This document shows positions 24,728 through 35,280 of a DNA stretch of 64,000 nucleotides, piece by piece. Where the stretch lies: the NCBI RefSeq assembly GCF_003345295.1, contig NZ_CP031055.1, positions 1,426,001-1,490,000 of the forward strand, written 5' to 3'. The notes beneath the pieces are model-generated. The model made no database searches. It was given only the letters and a program-made list of their open reading frames with translations, and was not told the origin of the DNA. Position numbers and translations under genes: made by a program. The stretch's first letter is position 1; every line of letters starts with the position of its first letter. The stretch is from Vibrio splendidus. Lineage in GTDB: Bacteria > Pseudomonadota > Gammaproteobacteria > Enterobacterales > Vibrionaceae.

Positions 24728-25346
24728 AGGAAATCCTCAAAGACTGAAAGTTAAAAAATTGAAGGTTAGAAATACTGTTTGTTAGCCATAGTTTAGGATA
24801 AATTTGAGCAATTTATAGACGTACTCGTCAATGTTCTTATCTGTTCTTGATCTTATGTAGAAGCAATTGGCTGATTTGTGAACTCGGGCTGATTCAAGCT
24901 CTTTGAAATACAAACAGAAATTGGCAAGGCAAAGTTATAGAATTGTTTGGAACTGGCCTCACAATCGAAACGGTTTTGGTCGAAACAAACTGGAAAAGTA
25001 GTTGGAGCTTGTTATTGTCTACGCATCAACTTAAATGTGCTATTAGAGTAGGTTGAAACGACTATAGTTAACGATAGGGCACGTGATCATCTCAACTTGC
25101 TAGCTAGCTCTCTATAACTCTTTAAGAGCCGAGTAATGATGGCGTGCTGAGTCTGCAAGTATCTTGACCAACAGACATCTAGCGACACGTATATATTCAG
25201 CTATTGGTTTAATATTTAAGCTGAAACACTAACTAGGATCATTTTAATACGGTTTTTGGTAATAAAGTGATGACAAATCGCTTCATTTACATAGTATTAA
25301 GCAAGTACGTATTAATCTGCTCTTGAGCTTAAAACGGAGATTTATT
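24728..25346. other. Gene-free region of about 620 bp
   Basis: It lies between two divergent genes. I see no reading frame with coding character, no hairpin followed by a T run and no recognisable RNA gene. It presumably holds both promoters. Confidence 0.5.
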
Positions 25347-25691
25347 GTGGTTGTAGAAACCGATGGCTATTTGGCTCTGATCGAGCACTTATCGTTTAAT
25401 CTGGATGTCTTTACAAATAGTAATGGCGATACAGGCAATGAGAGTGTTGAAGACATCATCACAGACATGATTTCAACAAACATCATGGCTATTTTTGAGC
25501 AAAATCCAGAGTTGCATTCGAGTGTTCGTTTTCAACTTTTGAAAGAAGCCGATGCTGTGGTAGCGGATTTAGGCGAAGTATTAGCGGGTGTATGGGCTAA
25601 GAAAGCGACCAACGAGCAAATTGTATTTCTAGATGAATACATCGCGCTAGTGAAGAATCTATTTGATTCTGCTGTTGCTAAATACGACTAA
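25347..25691 (+). CDS. DUF3802 family protein
   Basis: A 114-residue acidic, mostly helical protein found in Vibrionaceae. It starts at GTG (MVVETDGYLALIEHLSFNLD) with GGAG 7 bases upstream; an in-frame TTG at 25323 is less likely. No membrane segment or catalytic motif is visible. Function unknown. Confidence 0.82.
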   Translation: MVVETDGYLALIEHLSFNLDVFTNSNGDTGNESVEDIITDMISTNIMAIFEQNPELHSSVRFQLLKEADAVVADLGEVLAGVWAKKATNEQIVFLDEYIALVKNLFDSAVAKYD

Positions 25692-25805
25692 CTATTTGTC
25701 CATTTCCTCATTAGTCATTTTTTCACGATGATTATGTTCACGATGATAGGCGTTTACGTCGTAGCTTTAAAAGTGACTTCGTTTAGCGGTTAAGACTTTA
25801 AACCG

Positions 25806-26291
25806 CTATAAACGCCTAAAGTGCCAAAACTTAGAAGCCCAATAAGGGTTATCCAACCTCGATATGATGACACCTTTCGATGTCGAAGCATGTAGGAATT
25901 GATTATTTCCTAAATACACACCTACGTGTCGTACCGTCATCGATGTTTTGAAAAATACCAAATCACCGCTTGTTGCTTGACCATACGCTATTTCTTTTCC
26001 CTTTTTGCTCTGATCTTTTGTGGTTCTCGGTAGGGCTTGTTGTGTCGCATTTTGCACGGCAATTTGAACAAAAGCGGAGCAATCTACGCCTCGAAATGAT
26101 GTTCCACCAAAATGGTATGGCACACCTTTCCACTGTTCATACACACTCATATAAGCGTTTGTAGTCAATTGTTCTGACTTTGATAAGGGTTTCTGTGCGG
26201 TTTGACTAAGCTGAGAAGGCGATGGTGACGAGCTACAAGCAGCCAATGTTGCTAAAGTTATTGTAACTACAGCCATTTTTCTGAATTTCAT
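25806..26291 (-). CDS. NlpC/P60 family lipoprotein (peptidoglycan endopeptidase)
   Basis: A 161-residue lipoprotein with lipobox LAAC (about residue 19) after a basic, hydrophobic signal, a Ser-rich linker and a NlpC/P60 cysteine peptidase domain. The catalytic Cys lies in FRGVDCSAFVQIA and the His in VRHVGVYLGNNQFLHAS. Such enzymes cleave the D-Glu-mDAP bond in peptidoglycan stem peptides, like E. coli Spr or NlpC. The start at 26291 is preferred over one 18 bases upstream, since it opens directly with the lipoprotein signal. Confidence 0.9.
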   Translation of the reverse strand: MKFRKMAVVTITLATLAACSSSPSPSQLSQTAQKPLSKSEQLTTNAYMSVYEQWKGVPYHFGGTSFRGVDCSAFVQIAVQNATQQALPRTTKDQSKKGKEIAYGQATSGDLVFFKTSMTVRHVGVYLGNNQFLHASTSKGVIISRLDNPYWASKFWHFRRL

Positions 26292-26395
26292 ATGTAACTC
26301 TTCTGACAAAAAACTGAAATAAAAACGTCATCAAGGACTTCTAGTATACGAACTAACTTAAGGATATCTCTTTTCGTAGTCAAACTGGATTTCAC

Positions 26396-28441
26396 ATGCC
26401 CGACACAAATTTATCAATAAAACCCTCACGTTATACATTCTCGCTCATTCAAACCGTCACTGCTGTATTTATTTCCATTCTTTTACTCGTTAGTTTTTTA
26501 TCATTGGTTAGCATTCGGGGAGTTGAACGAGTCGGAGGACATTTTGACGCACTTTCAGAACAAGCTTTACCCCTTGCTTTACACAATGCCGAATTAACGC
26601 AAAGCGTATTAGAGCAAGTAAAACTTCTCACCTATAGCACCCAGTCAACCGACTTAGATGCGCTGAATTCGACAAGGGTTTCAATTGACCAACTCGCAAC
26701 AGAGAGTAATACCACGCTTGAGGAACTCCTTTTTATCTCCCAATCTTTTCCTGATGCGATCTCTTTAGAGCAACAACAAAACCTTATTGATGATATGGCG
26801 CAACTGCAAACCATGACTAATACGGTATTGCTGGCGCAGATTGAGATTCAAAGTAAGCAAAATCTGATCGACAGTAAAATGGGCGAGTTCCGTTATGGCG
26901 TTGGATCTATCGGACCAGAAATGAACCGAATCAGCTCATTCTTGGTTGAAGACAACCCAGAAGCGAGCGATGCAGCGAACCGATTTACATCCAGTGCGTC
27001 TGCTATGGCGAACACCTTCTTGATGTTGATGATGCAATCTGACATTGATAAAGCACAAGACGAATACCGTCAATTGAGAAACCGAATCGCAGGCCTTAAC
27101 TTGGCTTACAGCGATTTTGCCGATTGGCACCCAGACATTGCTGAGTTCGCGAGCTTGACGGCGCCTTACGAGATGGTTAAAGAAGGCTTCACCGAGCAAG
27201 GGATAATCAAACAAATCCTCTTGAAACTCGAACTGGTTCAGCAGCAAGAGCAAAACTTAACGCAAGTCATCACCCTAGCGAATACCGTCATCAGCACACT
27301 GAATCAGTTGTCTTCTACAGCCTCCCAACTGATTGATGAAAGTGAACTCGTTGTAAATCAAACCATCACCAACATTGATCGTGTGTTGTTTATCAGCGGG
27401 CTAGTGATAGCCATAATCATCGTGCTCTCATGGTTTGTATTACGTCGCTGGATGAATAAAGGGCTTAAAAACATTACTCAACAACTGAGTTCGCTGGCAG
27501 ATCATGATTTCTCTAAACAAAGTGAACTACTGGGGCCGCTAGAGCTACAGGTTATTACTTCGAAACTAAATACGGTCGTAAATTCCACCGCGGACTCGGT
27601 TCGTTTAGTAACGCGTAACTGTGAAACGCTTTATCAAACGGCTGAAGTAAGCCATGACGCCGCAGAGCAAACCAATTCAAGCTTGAATGAGCAGAACGAA
27701 TCGCTACAGAATATGATCACCACAATTACAGAACTTGAAGCGTCCATTGGTGAGATTGCTCGTATCTCTAACGCATCGAATGACGACGCGCAGATAGCAG
27801 AAAACGAATCAGTTAATGGTAGCCAAGTGATCGGCCTAAATCAGAAGCGATTACAAGCACTTGAGCAATCTCTTAGCCTGAATCAAGAATCGATGACGGA
27901 CTTGGATATTCGCGTTAAACAGATTCGTGAAATGGTTGACGTGATCAGTGGTATTGCTGAAAACACCAACTTACTCGCATTGAATGCCGCAATAGAAGCA
28001 GCGCGAGCAGGGGACCAAGGTCGCGGGTTTGCCGTGGTTGCCGATGAAGTACGAAAACTGGCGAGTGGTACCTCTCAGCAAACCACTAATATTCGTAATA
28101 TGATGAACGAATTGGTGGCGGCGGCTGATCGCTCACGTGCTTCTGTAACAGAATCGAGAAGCGAAATGGCGAATGCACTGAAAACCAGTGGCGATGTAAA
28201 ACAAGCCTTCGAGAAAATCGAATTCGCGGTTAGCCAGATCAAAGGCCGTGTTGAACAAATCATGGTGGCAACCGAACAACAAGCCCGTGCGACTGTCGAT
28301 GTAACGCATTCTATCACTCGCGTGTCTGAGCAGGGTGAGAATACTAAGCTGCAACTTGAATCTATGATCGAGAGTTCAGAGCAAGTTGGTGAGATAGCAG
28401 GGCACCAACAAGCTATGCTTCATAAATATGTACTGAAATAA
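26396..28441 (+). CDS. Methyl-accepting chemotaxis protein
   Basis: A 681-residue chemoreceptor. One membrane helix (about 14-42) and a second (about 332-352, [18 protein letters not shown]) bracket a long helical periplasmic domain of about 285 residues with no recognised Cache fold. The cytoplasmic signalling domain has the hairpin tip [20 protein letters not shown] and [15 protein letters not shown], which bind CheW/CheA. The HAMP region after the second helix is weak. It is a lone gene, followed by a tandem repeat and terminator. Ligand unknown. Confidence 0.92.
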   Translation: MPDTNLSIKPSRYTFSLIQTVTAVFISILLLVSFLSLVSIRGVERVGGHFDALSEQALPLALHNAELTQSVLEQVKLLTYSTQSTDLDALNSTRVSIDQLATESNTTLEELLFISQSFPDAISLEQQQNLIDDMAQLQTMTNTVLLAQIEIQSKQNLIDSKMGEFRYGVGSIGPEMNRISSFLVEDNPEASDAANRFTSSASAMANTFLMLMMQSDIDKAQDEYRQLRNRIAGLNLAYSDFADWHPDIAEFASLTAPYEMVKEGFTEQGIIKQILLKLELVQQQEQNLTQVITLANTVISTLNQLSSTASQLIDESELVVNQTITNIDRVLFISGLVIAIIIVLSWFVLRRWMNKGLKNITQQLSSLADHDFSKQSELLGPLELQVITSKLNTVVNSTADSVRLVTRNCETLYQTAEVSHDAAEQTNSSLNEQNESLQNMITTITELEASIGEIARISNASNDDAQIAENESVNGSQVIGLNQKRLQALEQSLSLNQESMTDLDIRVKQIREMVDVISGIAENTNLLALNAAIEAARAGDQGRGFAVVADEVRKLASGTSQQTTNIRNMMNELVAAADRSRASVTESRSEMANALKTSGDVKQAFEKIEFAVSQIKGRVEQIMVATEQQARATVDVTHSITRVSEQGENTKLQLESMIESSEQVGEIAGHQQAMLHKYVLK

Positions 28442-28445
28442 AAAA

Positions 28446-28508
28446 GCGTGCTCAAATAAACAAGCGTGCTCAAATAAACGTGCGTGCTCAAATAAACGTG
28501 CGTGATAG
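28446..28508. repeat. 18-bp tandem repeat after the chemoreceptor gene
   Basis: GCGTGCTCAAATAAACGT (first copy ending AA) is repeated three times from 28446 to 28499, with a fourth partial copy GCGTGATAG. It starts 5 bases after the stop codon. Confidence 0.92.
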
Positions 28509-28587
28509 TTAAGTTAGTGTGCGCAAGAGCTTAAGCACTAACAGCACTTAATCACTAACTACGCTTATAACGACTATCGATACAGAA

Positions 28588-28630
28588 GCGCCCTTAAATT
28601 CTCACAAGAATCTAAGGGCGTTTTGTTTTG
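28588..28630 (+). terminator. Terminator after the chemoreceptor gene
   Basis: CGCCCTTA and TAAGGGCG, with inner ATTCT and AGAAT, form a long stem followed by TTTTGTTTTG. Confidence 0.8.
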
Positions 28631-28718
28631 GCATTCAGCTAAGTTTGTATTTAAGCTAACTTCGTTATTAAGATAAGTTTGGTCTCAAGATAAGCTTGAG
28701 CCTCAAACGAATTCAAAC

Positions 28719-29522
28719 CTAGTTTTTCGTCGTCGGGAATTGAGTAAATGGCTGACGTAGCATCAGATCTAACCGTTGTTCTTTACCATCTTGAATCTCT
28801 GGAACGCCAATCTGAACGTTATCGTGACCAAGCTTTGGTTGAGCGCGGTAAGTCTTAAACCAGATGTCCCACACAGATAAAAAGAAACCGAAGTTTGAGT
28901 GGGTTTCTTTCACGATAACCGAGTGATGAACGCGGTGCATGTCTGGGGTCACAATCACTTTTCTCAATCGCTTATCCATCCACAGCGGAAGACGTGCATT
29001 ACTGTGGTTAAACATCGCACTCGCATTAAGAACAATTTCAAATATCACGACCGCAATGACAGGGACACCAAGTGCGATTACCAAACTCACTTTGATGAGC
29101 ATTGAAAGAATCATCTCAATAGGGTGAAAGCGCGTTCCGGTTGTGACATCGATATCTAGGTCCGCATGGTGAACTCGATGTAGCTTCCACAACCAAGGAA
29201 CACGGTGAAACACCAAGTGCTGCAGGTAAATGGCGCAATCTAACAGTAATACGCAGATCAGAATGGTGAGTTCTTTCGGAAGTGACAGGGTATTGAACAG
29301 ACCCCATTGGTTTTCTTGCGCAATGACCGCCGCTTGGAATGCTGCAATAGGAATTAGAGTGGCTAATAGAAAGCTGTTCAAAGCAACCAACGCAAAGTTA
29401 TTCCCCCAACGAAACCATTTGCTTTGAGTCAGTGTTTTACGCGGGAAACGGTATTCCCAAAGCGCACACAATCCAAAAACGACAATAAAACAAACAAGGC
29501 GAAGCAGTGATGGGTCTTGCAT
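28719..29522 (-). CDS. Sterol desaturase/fatty acid hydroxylase family protein
   Basis: A 267-residue membrane di-iron enzyme of the FA_hydroxylase superfamily. Several hydrophobic helices are present with histidine clusters HLVFHR, LHRVHHAD, FNHSN and MHRVHHS, the expected metal ligands. The start at 29522 has GGA upstream; an in-frame codon at 29540 is less supported. Bacterial members hydroxylate or desaturate lipids or cleave ether lipids; the substrate cannot be predicted. Confidence 0.9.
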   Translation of the reverse strand: MQDPSLLRLVCFIVVFGLCALWEYRFPRKTLTQSKWFRWGNNFALVALNSFLLATLIPIAAFQAAVIAQENQWGLFNTLSLPKELTILICVLLLDCAIYLQHLVFHRVPWLWKLHRVHHADLDIDVTTGTRFHPIEMILSMLIKVSLVIALGVPVIAVVIFEIVLNASAMFNHSNARLPLWMDKRLRKVIVTPDMHRVHHSVIVKETHSNFGFFLSVWDIWFKTYRAQPKLGHDNVQIGVPEIQDGKEQRLDLMLRQPFTQFPTTKN

Positions 29523-29596
29523 GGGAATTCCTTCTATCATTCTAAGGACACTGTAAGTACAATCGTGCCACTTTTCTAGAGTTATCGTTATTGTCC

Positions 29597-30337
29597 ATGA
29601 GAATCCACGCTTTTCACCGTTTATATCAACATCGTTTGTCCATTGCTACCAAACCGTTTAATGCGCGCGGGTGTAAAGTCGTGCGATGTGAATTCTGTAA
29701 AATCAAACAAGACAGCTGTATCTGTGAGCATCAACCTAACGTTGATACGAACGTCGCGACTATGTTGATCTTGTCAGACAACGAAATCTTAAAGCCAAGT
29801 AACACTGGCCGTTTGATTGTTGATACGGTTAAAGACAGTTACGCCTACCTTTGGCATCGTACTGAGCCAAATCAAGAGATGTTGGATGTCCTCAAAGATG
29901 ACAAATACCAACCTGTGATCGTATTCCCTGAAGACTATACCGACGACAAAACACGCGTAGTTCAAGATCTGCCACAAATGCGTGACCCAAACAAAACACT
30001 GTTGCTGATTTTCATTGATGGCAGTTGGCGCGAAGCACGACGTATCTTCCGTCGTTCAGAGTATCTGCAAGATTTACCGGTGTTGTCGATTGAACCGGAA
30101 TCGGTTTCTCAATACATGATGCGTAAGTCAGACAACGAACAACATCTATCAACGGCCGAAGTCGCGAGCTTAGTTTTGAAACAAGCCGGTGAAGAGCAGG
30201 GCGCTAAGACTTTACAGCTATGGTTTGAAGCATTTCGTGAAAGCTACATGTTGAGTAAGACACGTTATAAATCGGATCCAACCAAACCAAGCCTGAATGC
30301 TTTCATAGAGCATACTAAAAGTGAGACGTCACTCTAA
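29597..30337 (+). CDS. DTW domain-containing protein (tRNA-uridine aminocarboxypropyltransferase family)
   Basis: A 246-residue DTW-domain protein. An N-terminal zinc-binding set CKVVRCEFCKIKQDSCICEH precedes the catalytic region with LLIFIDGSWREARRIF and PVLSIEPES. The E. coli homologue TapT installs acp3U47 in tRNA variable loops. The ATG at 29597 follows a TTG at 29591 in frame; neither has a strong ribosome site. It is divergent from the hydroxylase gene. Vibrios carry more than one DTW paralogue, so the exact tRNA target is open. Confidence 0.87.
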   Translation: MRIHAFHRLYQHRLSIATKPFNARGCKVVRCEFCKIKQDSCICEHQPNVDTNVATMLILSDNEILKPSNTGRLIVDTVKDSYAYLWHRTEPNQEMLDVLKDDKYQPVIVFPEDYTDDKTRVVQDLPQMRDPNKTLLLIFIDGSWREARRIFRRSEYLQDLPVLSIEPESVSQYMMRKSDNEQHLSTAEVASLVLKQAGEEQGAKTLQLWFEAFRESYMLSKTRYKSDPTKPSLNAFIEHTKSETSL

Positions 30338-30500
30338 CCTTTAACCGCTTTGTGCTGACTTGTTGTTCAAACAGATTCGAACACGAGATAAGTTTGTTAT
30401 CTATCACGGTTTGTAGGGGGAGTGTTATGGATAATGCTTCCTAGTTGTTTAATTTAAAAATTTTATTTGCCCGAATTTAGGGAAAAATTGGAGAGATTTC

Positions 30501-31409
30501 ATGTATTACGGCTTTGATGTTGGCGGCACAAAAATTGAGTTTGGTGCGTTCAATGAAAAACTTGAGCGAGTAGCAACCGAACGCGTACCAACGCCTACTG
30601 AAGATTATCAACTGCTACTTGATACGATTGCCGGTTTGGTCAAAAAGTACGATAGCGAATTCTCTTGCGAAGGCAAAATTGGCCTTGGTCTTCCTGGTAT
30701 GGAAGATGCGGACGACGGCACCATGCTTGTTGTTAACGTACCGGCTTCAACAGGTAAGCCATTACGCAAAGACTTAGAAGCGTTGATTGGTCGTAGTGTT
30801 AAAATCGAGAACGATGCGAACTGTTTTGCGCTGTCTGAAGCGTGGGACGATGAACTGAAAGATGAACCATCAGTAGCTGGCCTAATTCTAGGTACTGGTT
30901 TTGGTGGTGGTTTGGTTTTTGATGGCAAAGTATTCTCAGGACGTAACCACGTTGCTGGCGAGCTCGGCCATATGCGTCTTCCTATTGATGCATGGTTCCA
31001 CCTTGGCGACAACGCACCGTTACTAGGCTGTGGTTGTGGCAAGAAAGGTTGTTTAGACAGCTACCTATCTGGTCGCGGCTTTGAACTGATTTATGAGCAC
31101 TACTTCGGTGAGAAAAAGAAAGCGATTGAAATCATCCAAGCGTACAACGAAGGCGAAGCAAAAGCAGCTGAGCACGTTGACCGTTTCATGGAGCTATTGG
31201 CTATCTGTTTCGCAAACCTATTTACTGCACTTGACCCGCATGTCGTAGCACTAGGTGGTGGACTTTCAAACTTCGAACTTATCTACGAAGAGATGCCAAA
31301 GCGTGTTCCTAAATACCTATTGTCTGTAGCGAAATGTCCAAAGATCATCAAAGCGAAGCACGGTGATTCAGGCGGCGTTCGTGGCGCAGCATTCCTTAAC
31401 ATTAAGTAA
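30501..31409 (+). CDS. nagK: N-acetylglucosamine kinase
   Basis: A 302-residue ROK-family sugar kinase that phosphorylates N-acetylglucosamine at position 6. It has the phosphate loop [13 protein letters not shown], the sugar-binding [29 protein letters not shown], the zinc site [20 protein letters not shown] and the C-terminal ALGGGLSNF. The ATG is preceded by GGAGAG. Members from E. coli are about the same length. It supports use of GlcNAc from chitin or cell-wall recycling. Confidence 0.93.
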   Translation: MYYGFDVGGTKIEFGAFNEKLERVATERVPTPTEDYQLLLDTIAGLVKKYDSEFSCEGKIGLGLPGMEDADDGTMLVVNVPASTGKPLRKDLEALIGRSVKIENDANCFALSEAWDDELKDEPSVAGLILGTGFGGGLVFDGKVFSGRNHVAGELGHMRLPIDAWFHLGDNAPLLGCGCGKKGCLDSYLSGRGFELIYEHYFGEKKKAIEIIQAYNEGEAKAAEHVDRFMELLAICFANLFTALDPHVVALGGGLSNFELIYEEMPKRVPKYLLSVAKCPKIIKAKHGDSGGVRGAAFLNIK

Positions 31410-31460
31410 TCGTTACTTACCGTTAAGCGAATTAAGGTTAGATAGTTAAAAGCATAAATA

Positions 31461-31500
31461 AAAATGCCGCAATCTCAAAAGAGGTTGCGGCATTTTTTAT
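31461..31500 (+). terminator. Terminator of nagK
   Basis: AATGCCGCAA and TTGCGGCATT form the stem, followed by TTTTTTATT. A run on the other side suggests it may act on both strands, for the convergent DUF2960 gene. Confidence 0.88.
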
Positions 31501-31605
31501 TGTTCAGTGTTTTCGTTTCTTTAGCTCTTAATTTCTTAACTTCTTAGTTCTCAAGTCAAAACGCAAAGCTAGAAACTACAGATCGAGAAAAAGAAGCCAG
31601 AGGGC

Positions 31606-31872
31606 TTATTTCTTCTTTTTTCCAACACCAAGGTTGTCTTTTTGCTTCAACGTAAGCTTAGTGAAGCCTAGCTTACGGAAATAGTTGTCTTGGTAGTTAC
31701 GAACCGCTTTAGTATCAGAAATAAACTCAAGCTGTTGCTCAGTTTTTAGATACTCAGTGATGTCGATACCTTCAGCTGCAGCTACAGCTTCTTGGATCGT
31801 GCGGTGTTCTTGTTTCGAAAACAGTAACTCTTTGTCTTCGTCTTTGTAAGTGTACAGAATGGTACGAGCCAT
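31606..31872 (-). CDS. DUF2960 family protein
   Basis: An 88-residue basic protein, beginning MARTILYTYKDEDKELL and ending in a Lys run (GVGKKKK). It is a small conserved Vibrionaceae/Shewanella family of unknown function. GGAG 6-7 bases before the ATG at 31872 fixes the start; a codon 12 bases upstream is unlikely. It converges with nagK. Confidence 0.83.
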   Translation of the reverse strand: MARTILYTYKDEDKELLFSKQEHRTIQEAVAAAEGIDITEYLKTEQQLEFISDTKAVRNYQDNYFRKLGFTKLTLKQKDNLGVGKKKK

Positions 31873-32038
31873 GATGCTCTCCAATAGAATTATTACTTTG
31901 CGCGCACTCTACATAAAAACAGTACGTGGCTCAAGGTTATGATAAAAAATCTTAAGATTATCGTTCTTCAGGCCTATCGCTATTTAAGCTTTCTGTCTTT
32001 TAAGGAACGAACTGGTTGTCTTTTACGAAACGAAAAGA

Positions 32039-32075
32039 AAGCCCCGTAACATCGAAAGCTCGATAGAAGAGGCTT
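32039..32075 (-). terminator. Probable terminator of the tup-mob operon
   Basis: On the minus strand AGCCTC...ATCGA pairs with TCGAT...GGGGCT, leaving some internal mismatches, and is followed by TTTCTTTTC. Confidence 0.55.
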
Positions 32076-32118
32076 CATCTATGTTCTGGCAAAGAGCGCT
32101 TCTAAGTCGATTAAAAAG

Positions 32119-32158
32119 CAGCTAAGTTAATTAAAGATCTGGTAAGTCAACTTAGCTG
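32119..32158. other. Inverted repeat after mobB-moeA
   Basis: CAGCTAAGTT and AACTTAGCTG are a perfect 10-bp inverted repeat with an 18-base loop, 14 bases downstream of the stop. No T run follows. Confidence 0.5.
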
Positions 32159-32171
32159 ATTAAGCTTTGAA

Positions 32172-33989
32172 TTAAACGCGCCCCTGCAGAGGAATGATCG
32201 TCACTGTCTCACCAACTTTCACCGTATCAACCGCTGGTGAGATTTCAATTAAACAGTTTGCTTCGCTCATTGAACGCAGGATACCTGAACCTTGCTTACC
32301 CGTCGTTTTCACCTCAAGCACACCCGATTCATTCATCGAGAACACACCACGGCTGAACTCGGTACGACCTTGGCGTGAACGCAACTGTTCGGTCGCTACC
32401 GCGTTCGCTTTAACTGGTGTCCAGTTGGTTTGACCTTGTAGCTTACGGATCGCTGGCTCTACAAAGTTAATGAACGACACCATCACAGCAACTGGGTTAC
32501 CCGGTAAACCGAAGAAAGGTTTGTCTTCAATTTTGCCGTAAGCAAGAGGGCGACCCGGACGCATGTTGATGCGCCAGAAGTTAATCTCACCCAGCTTATC
32601 TAATGCGAGTTTGATGTAGTCAGCATCACCGACAGACACACCACCTGAAGTCAGAACCATATCGGTCTCTAACGACGCAGCGTGAAGTACATCCATCATC
32701 TTTTGTTCGTCATCTTCAATGATGCCGTAGTCAACAATGTCACAACCTAGCTTTTGAAGCATGCCGATGATCGTAAAACGGTTCGAGTCGTAGATAGAGT
32801 TCGGCTTCTGCTCGCTACCCGGTGCTTGAACTTCATCACCCGTAGAGAACACACCGACTTTTACCTTACGTAGAACAGGGCAGCTACCAAAACCTAACGA
32901 CGCCATCATGCCCATTTCAGGTGCTTCGATGCGTGTACCACGAGTAAAGACAGGTTGGCCGATTTCTAAATCTTCACCAGCCATACGGACATTTTGTCCA
33001 ATTGAGATTTTCGCACCTGGGAAGCTAACCTTATCGCCATCTTGGACGGCTTGTTCGCGCATCACAACAACATCAACGCCTTCAGGCATTGGTGCACCCG
33101 TCATGATCTTAACGGCTTCACCTTGTTGAACAGTTTGCTCGTAGCTGTGACCAGCCATAACTTCAGCAACCAGTTGGTAACTATCCAGTTCTAAATCTTC
33201 ACTACGAATTGCGTAGCCGTCCATTGCTGAGTTGGTGTTTTGAGGCACATTGATTGGCGAGATTATATCTTCAGCCAAAACACGACCATAGCCCTGCAAT
33301 AGTTCAACACTCTCTGTGAGGTCGAGCGCGTCAATGCTATCAACAATCTTTTGTTGGCCTTGAGTAACGGTTAAACCAGCAGGAGAGAACGAATCACAAC
33401 ACACTGCGGGCGTGTTGTCTCTTGAAGACGAACAAGAAGCGGTTTCGCTTATTTTCGAGGAACCGTCAAACGACTGAGCATATTCAATAATGAAATCACG
33501 AATCGCTTCTAAGTCACTGATCGCCATTTGTGGCAGTTCGGATTCCACTTGGCTGTCTGCAGCAATGGCAATAATGTTGTCATCGTTCGGGTATAACCAA
33601 GGTTTACCGACTTCATCTCTGTGCAATTCAATTTTAGGGAAAGCAATGTTCTTGCAGCCTTCAACCAGAATCAAGTCCAGCGTGTTGGTATCGAAACGTG
33701 TCAGAAGGTAATCAAAATCAGCTTCGGCTTCTGGCGTTTCTGTCATCATCACGTGACGGTTACGAGAAGCGATCAACATTTGATTCGCGCCCGCTTTACG
33801 TAAGCGGTAACTGTCTTTACCCGGCTTATCGACATCAAAATCGTGGTGTGCATGTTTAAGAACACCCACTTTTAAACCCGCATCAGTCAACAGCGGAAGC
33901 AGAGCTTCAAGTACGGTCGTTTTGCCTGTACCGCTATAAGCAGCAAAGCCCAATAGAGGAAGGTTAGGGCGTTGTTTTGAATCTTTCAT
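32172..33989 (-). CDS. moeA: MobB-MoeA fusion (molybdopterin-guanine dinucleotide adaptor / molybdopterin molybdotransferase)
   Basis: A 605-residue two-domain protein. The N-terminal MobB GTPase (about 1-175) has AAYSGTGKTTVLEALLP, KHAHHDFDVDKPGKDS and LILVEGCKN. A Cys/Ser-rich linker (about 185-205, SCSSSRD, VCCDSF) leads to MoeA (about 207-605) with NTNSAMDGYAI, MTGAPMPEGVD, VFSTGDEV, TSGGVSVGD, MRPGRPL and FGLPGNPVAV. MoeA inserts molybdenum into molybdopterin; MobB assists guanylylation. The start overlaps the mobA stop (TAATG). Fused MobB-MoeA proteins occur in vibrios. The partner enzyme in this window is the formate dehydrogenase. Confidence 0.9.
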   Translation of the reverse strand: MKDSKQRPNLPLLGFAAYSGTGKTTVLEALLPLLTDAGLKVGVLKHAHHDFDVDKPGKDSYRLRKAGANQMLIASRNRHVMMTETPEAEADFDYLLTRFDTNTLDLILVEGCKNIAFPKIELHRDEVGKPWLYPNDDNIIAIAADSQVESELPQMAISDLEAIRDFIIEYAQSFDGSSKISETASCSSSRDNTPAVCCDSFSPAGLTVTQGQQKIVDSIDALDLTESVELLQGYGRVLAEDIISPINVPQNTNSAMDGYAIRSEDLELDSYQLVAEVMAGHSYEQTVQQGEAVKIMTGAPMPEGVDVVVMREQAVQDGDKVSFPGAKISIGQNVRMAGEDLEIGQPVFTRGTRIEAPEMGMMASLGFGSCPVLRKVKVGVFSTGDEVQAPGSEQKPNSIYDSNRFTIIGMLQKLGCDIVDYGIIEDDEQKMMDVLHAASLETDMVLTSGGVSVGDADYIKLALDKLGEINFWRINMRPGRPLAYGKIEDKPFFGLPGNPVAVMVSFINFVEPAIRKLQGQTNWTPVKANAVATEQLRSRQGRTEFSRGVFSMNESGVLEVKTTGKQGSGILRSMSEANCLIEISPAVDTVKVGETVTIIPLQGRV

Positions 33990-34573
33990 TATTGAAGCGT
34001 TCCGAATTGGGTGAGTTCTTCTGGCGTGTTCAGATTAACAAAGCAGTTAGGAGAATCGCTAAAATCGACATATTCCGTGACACATTCTTTGTATAGCAAG
34101 ATGATTTTACGATCACCACGCTCCAAAAACGCTTCTAGCTTTGGCAGAACACGTTTGTGGAATAGGGTGAATACAGGTTGCTTAAATTCGCCATCATGCG
34201 CGACAAGAATGTCGCTGTTTTCTTTAACTGCAGAACAAAAACGCTCAACAAGGTCGTCACTGATTTGTGGGCTGTCGCAAGGGACAAAGCCGACCCAGTC
34301 TGTACTCGCGTTTTTAAGGCCAGCATGAATGCCGCCCAATGGACCTGGATAGTCAGGGAAGGAATCGGAAACAACCGGAGCAAATGCTTGGTAACTGTCT
34401 AAGTTACGGTTGGCATTGATAGTGATGCTGACATCTTGCTGTGACAGCTTGTTTATAACGTATTGAATAAGCGGAGAACCGTTGAGCTCAACAAGTCCTT
34501 TATCTTTTCCGCCCATGCGGCTGGCCTGTCCGCCAGCCAAAATAACCCAACTAGTTTGCGTTGGAAGCAGCAT
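33989..34573 (-). CDS. mobA: Molybdenum cofactor guanylyltransferase MobA
   Basis: A 194-residue nucleotidyltransferase that joins GMP to molybdopterin. The signature [23 protein letters not shown] is at the N-terminus, with later [13 protein letters not shown] and VPCDSPQI (metal-binding Asp). It overlaps the ATPase gene upstream by 23 bases and mobB-moeA by one base, so cofactor maturation is coupled to oxyanion uptake. Confidence 0.92.
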   Translation of the reverse strand: MLLPTQTSWVILAGGQASRMGGKDKGLVELNGSPLIQYVINKLSQQDVSITINANRNLDSYQAFAPVVSDSFPDYPGPLGGIHAGLKNASTDWVGFVPCDSPQISDDLVERFCSAVKENSDILVAHDGEFKQPVFTLFHKRVLPKLEAFLERGDRKIILLYKECVTEYVDFSDSPNCFVNLNTPEELTQFGTLQ

Positions 34574-35270
34574 AAATATTCTCTTGTGCTTTATCTTTCT
34601 GAATAACTTGCAGAAGCGGCGATTCGGTCAAAGTATTGTCTTTGATCCACCATTGCTTCTTACATAAGTCGGTTAACGCGTTAGTTTGGTGGCTAGTGAT
34701 GACTAAACTCGCGCCTCTTTGAAGAAGATCTTCGGCCATTATCACCAATCTTTCAATAGATTCTTTGTCTAAAGAGGCACTTGGTTCATCCATAAGCAAG
34801 ATTGACGGCTTAAGAATCCAGGCTCGTGCCATTGCAACGCGTTGACGCTCACCACCAGACAACACAGAAATGTGTTCATCTGCCAAGGTTTCTAAACCTA
34901 CCATTCTCAGCGCATTAATTATTTGAGCTCGCTTATCTTTTTGGCTCTCTTTGTTAAAGCGAATGCCATAAGCGACATTTTGGTACACCGAACCATCAAA
35001 AAGATAGGGGGTTTGATGCAGGTAGATAATGTCTTTGAACTTGAGCCTAGGGAATAAGATCTGCTGCCAGCTTTGTGTCGGAGACTTAATGCGGCCAGAG
35101 CTTGGCTGAATCAATCCAGACAATATTTTAAGTAGGGTCGTTTTACCCACACCATTATCTCCTTTGAGATAAACGGCATCGTTGGGGCCGATCGACAATT
35201 CGGGAATATGGAACAAAACACGCTCTTTGTAGCGCATTGAAATTTGCTGCGTTGTTATTTTTATACTCAT
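34551..35270 (-). CDS. tupC: Tungstate/molybdate-type ABC transporter ATPase, TupC-like
   Basis: A 239-residue ABC ATPase with Walker [13 protein letters not shown]-loop YLHQTPYLF, signature [12 protein letters not shown], Walker [10 protein letters not shown] and switch His in ITSHQ. It is the third gene of tupABC and lies 10 bases after the permease stop. No TOBE/Mop domain follows, unlike ModC, which favours the Tup type. Confidence 0.88.
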   Translation of the reverse strand: MSIKITTQQISMRYKERVLFHIPELSIGPNDAVYLKGDNGVGKTTLLKILSGLIQPSSGRIKSPTQSWQQILFPRLKFKDIIYLHQTPYLFDGSVYQNVAYGIRFNKESQKDKRAQIINALRMVGLETLADEHISVLSGGERQRVAMARAWILKPSILLMDEPSASLDKESIERLVIMAEDLLQRGASLVITSHQTNALTDLCKKQWWIKDNTLTESPLLQVIQKDKAQENIYAASNAN

Positions 35271-35280
35271 GACAGCGTTC

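Noticed and set aside
28446..28508. CRISPR array
   Set aside because: The 18-bp units are contiguous without unique spacers, so they are tandem repeats.
30608..31042. 144-codon frame antisense to nagK
   Set aside because: It is a shadow of the well-supported nagK frame, with low-complexity Ser/Pro content and no homology I recognise.
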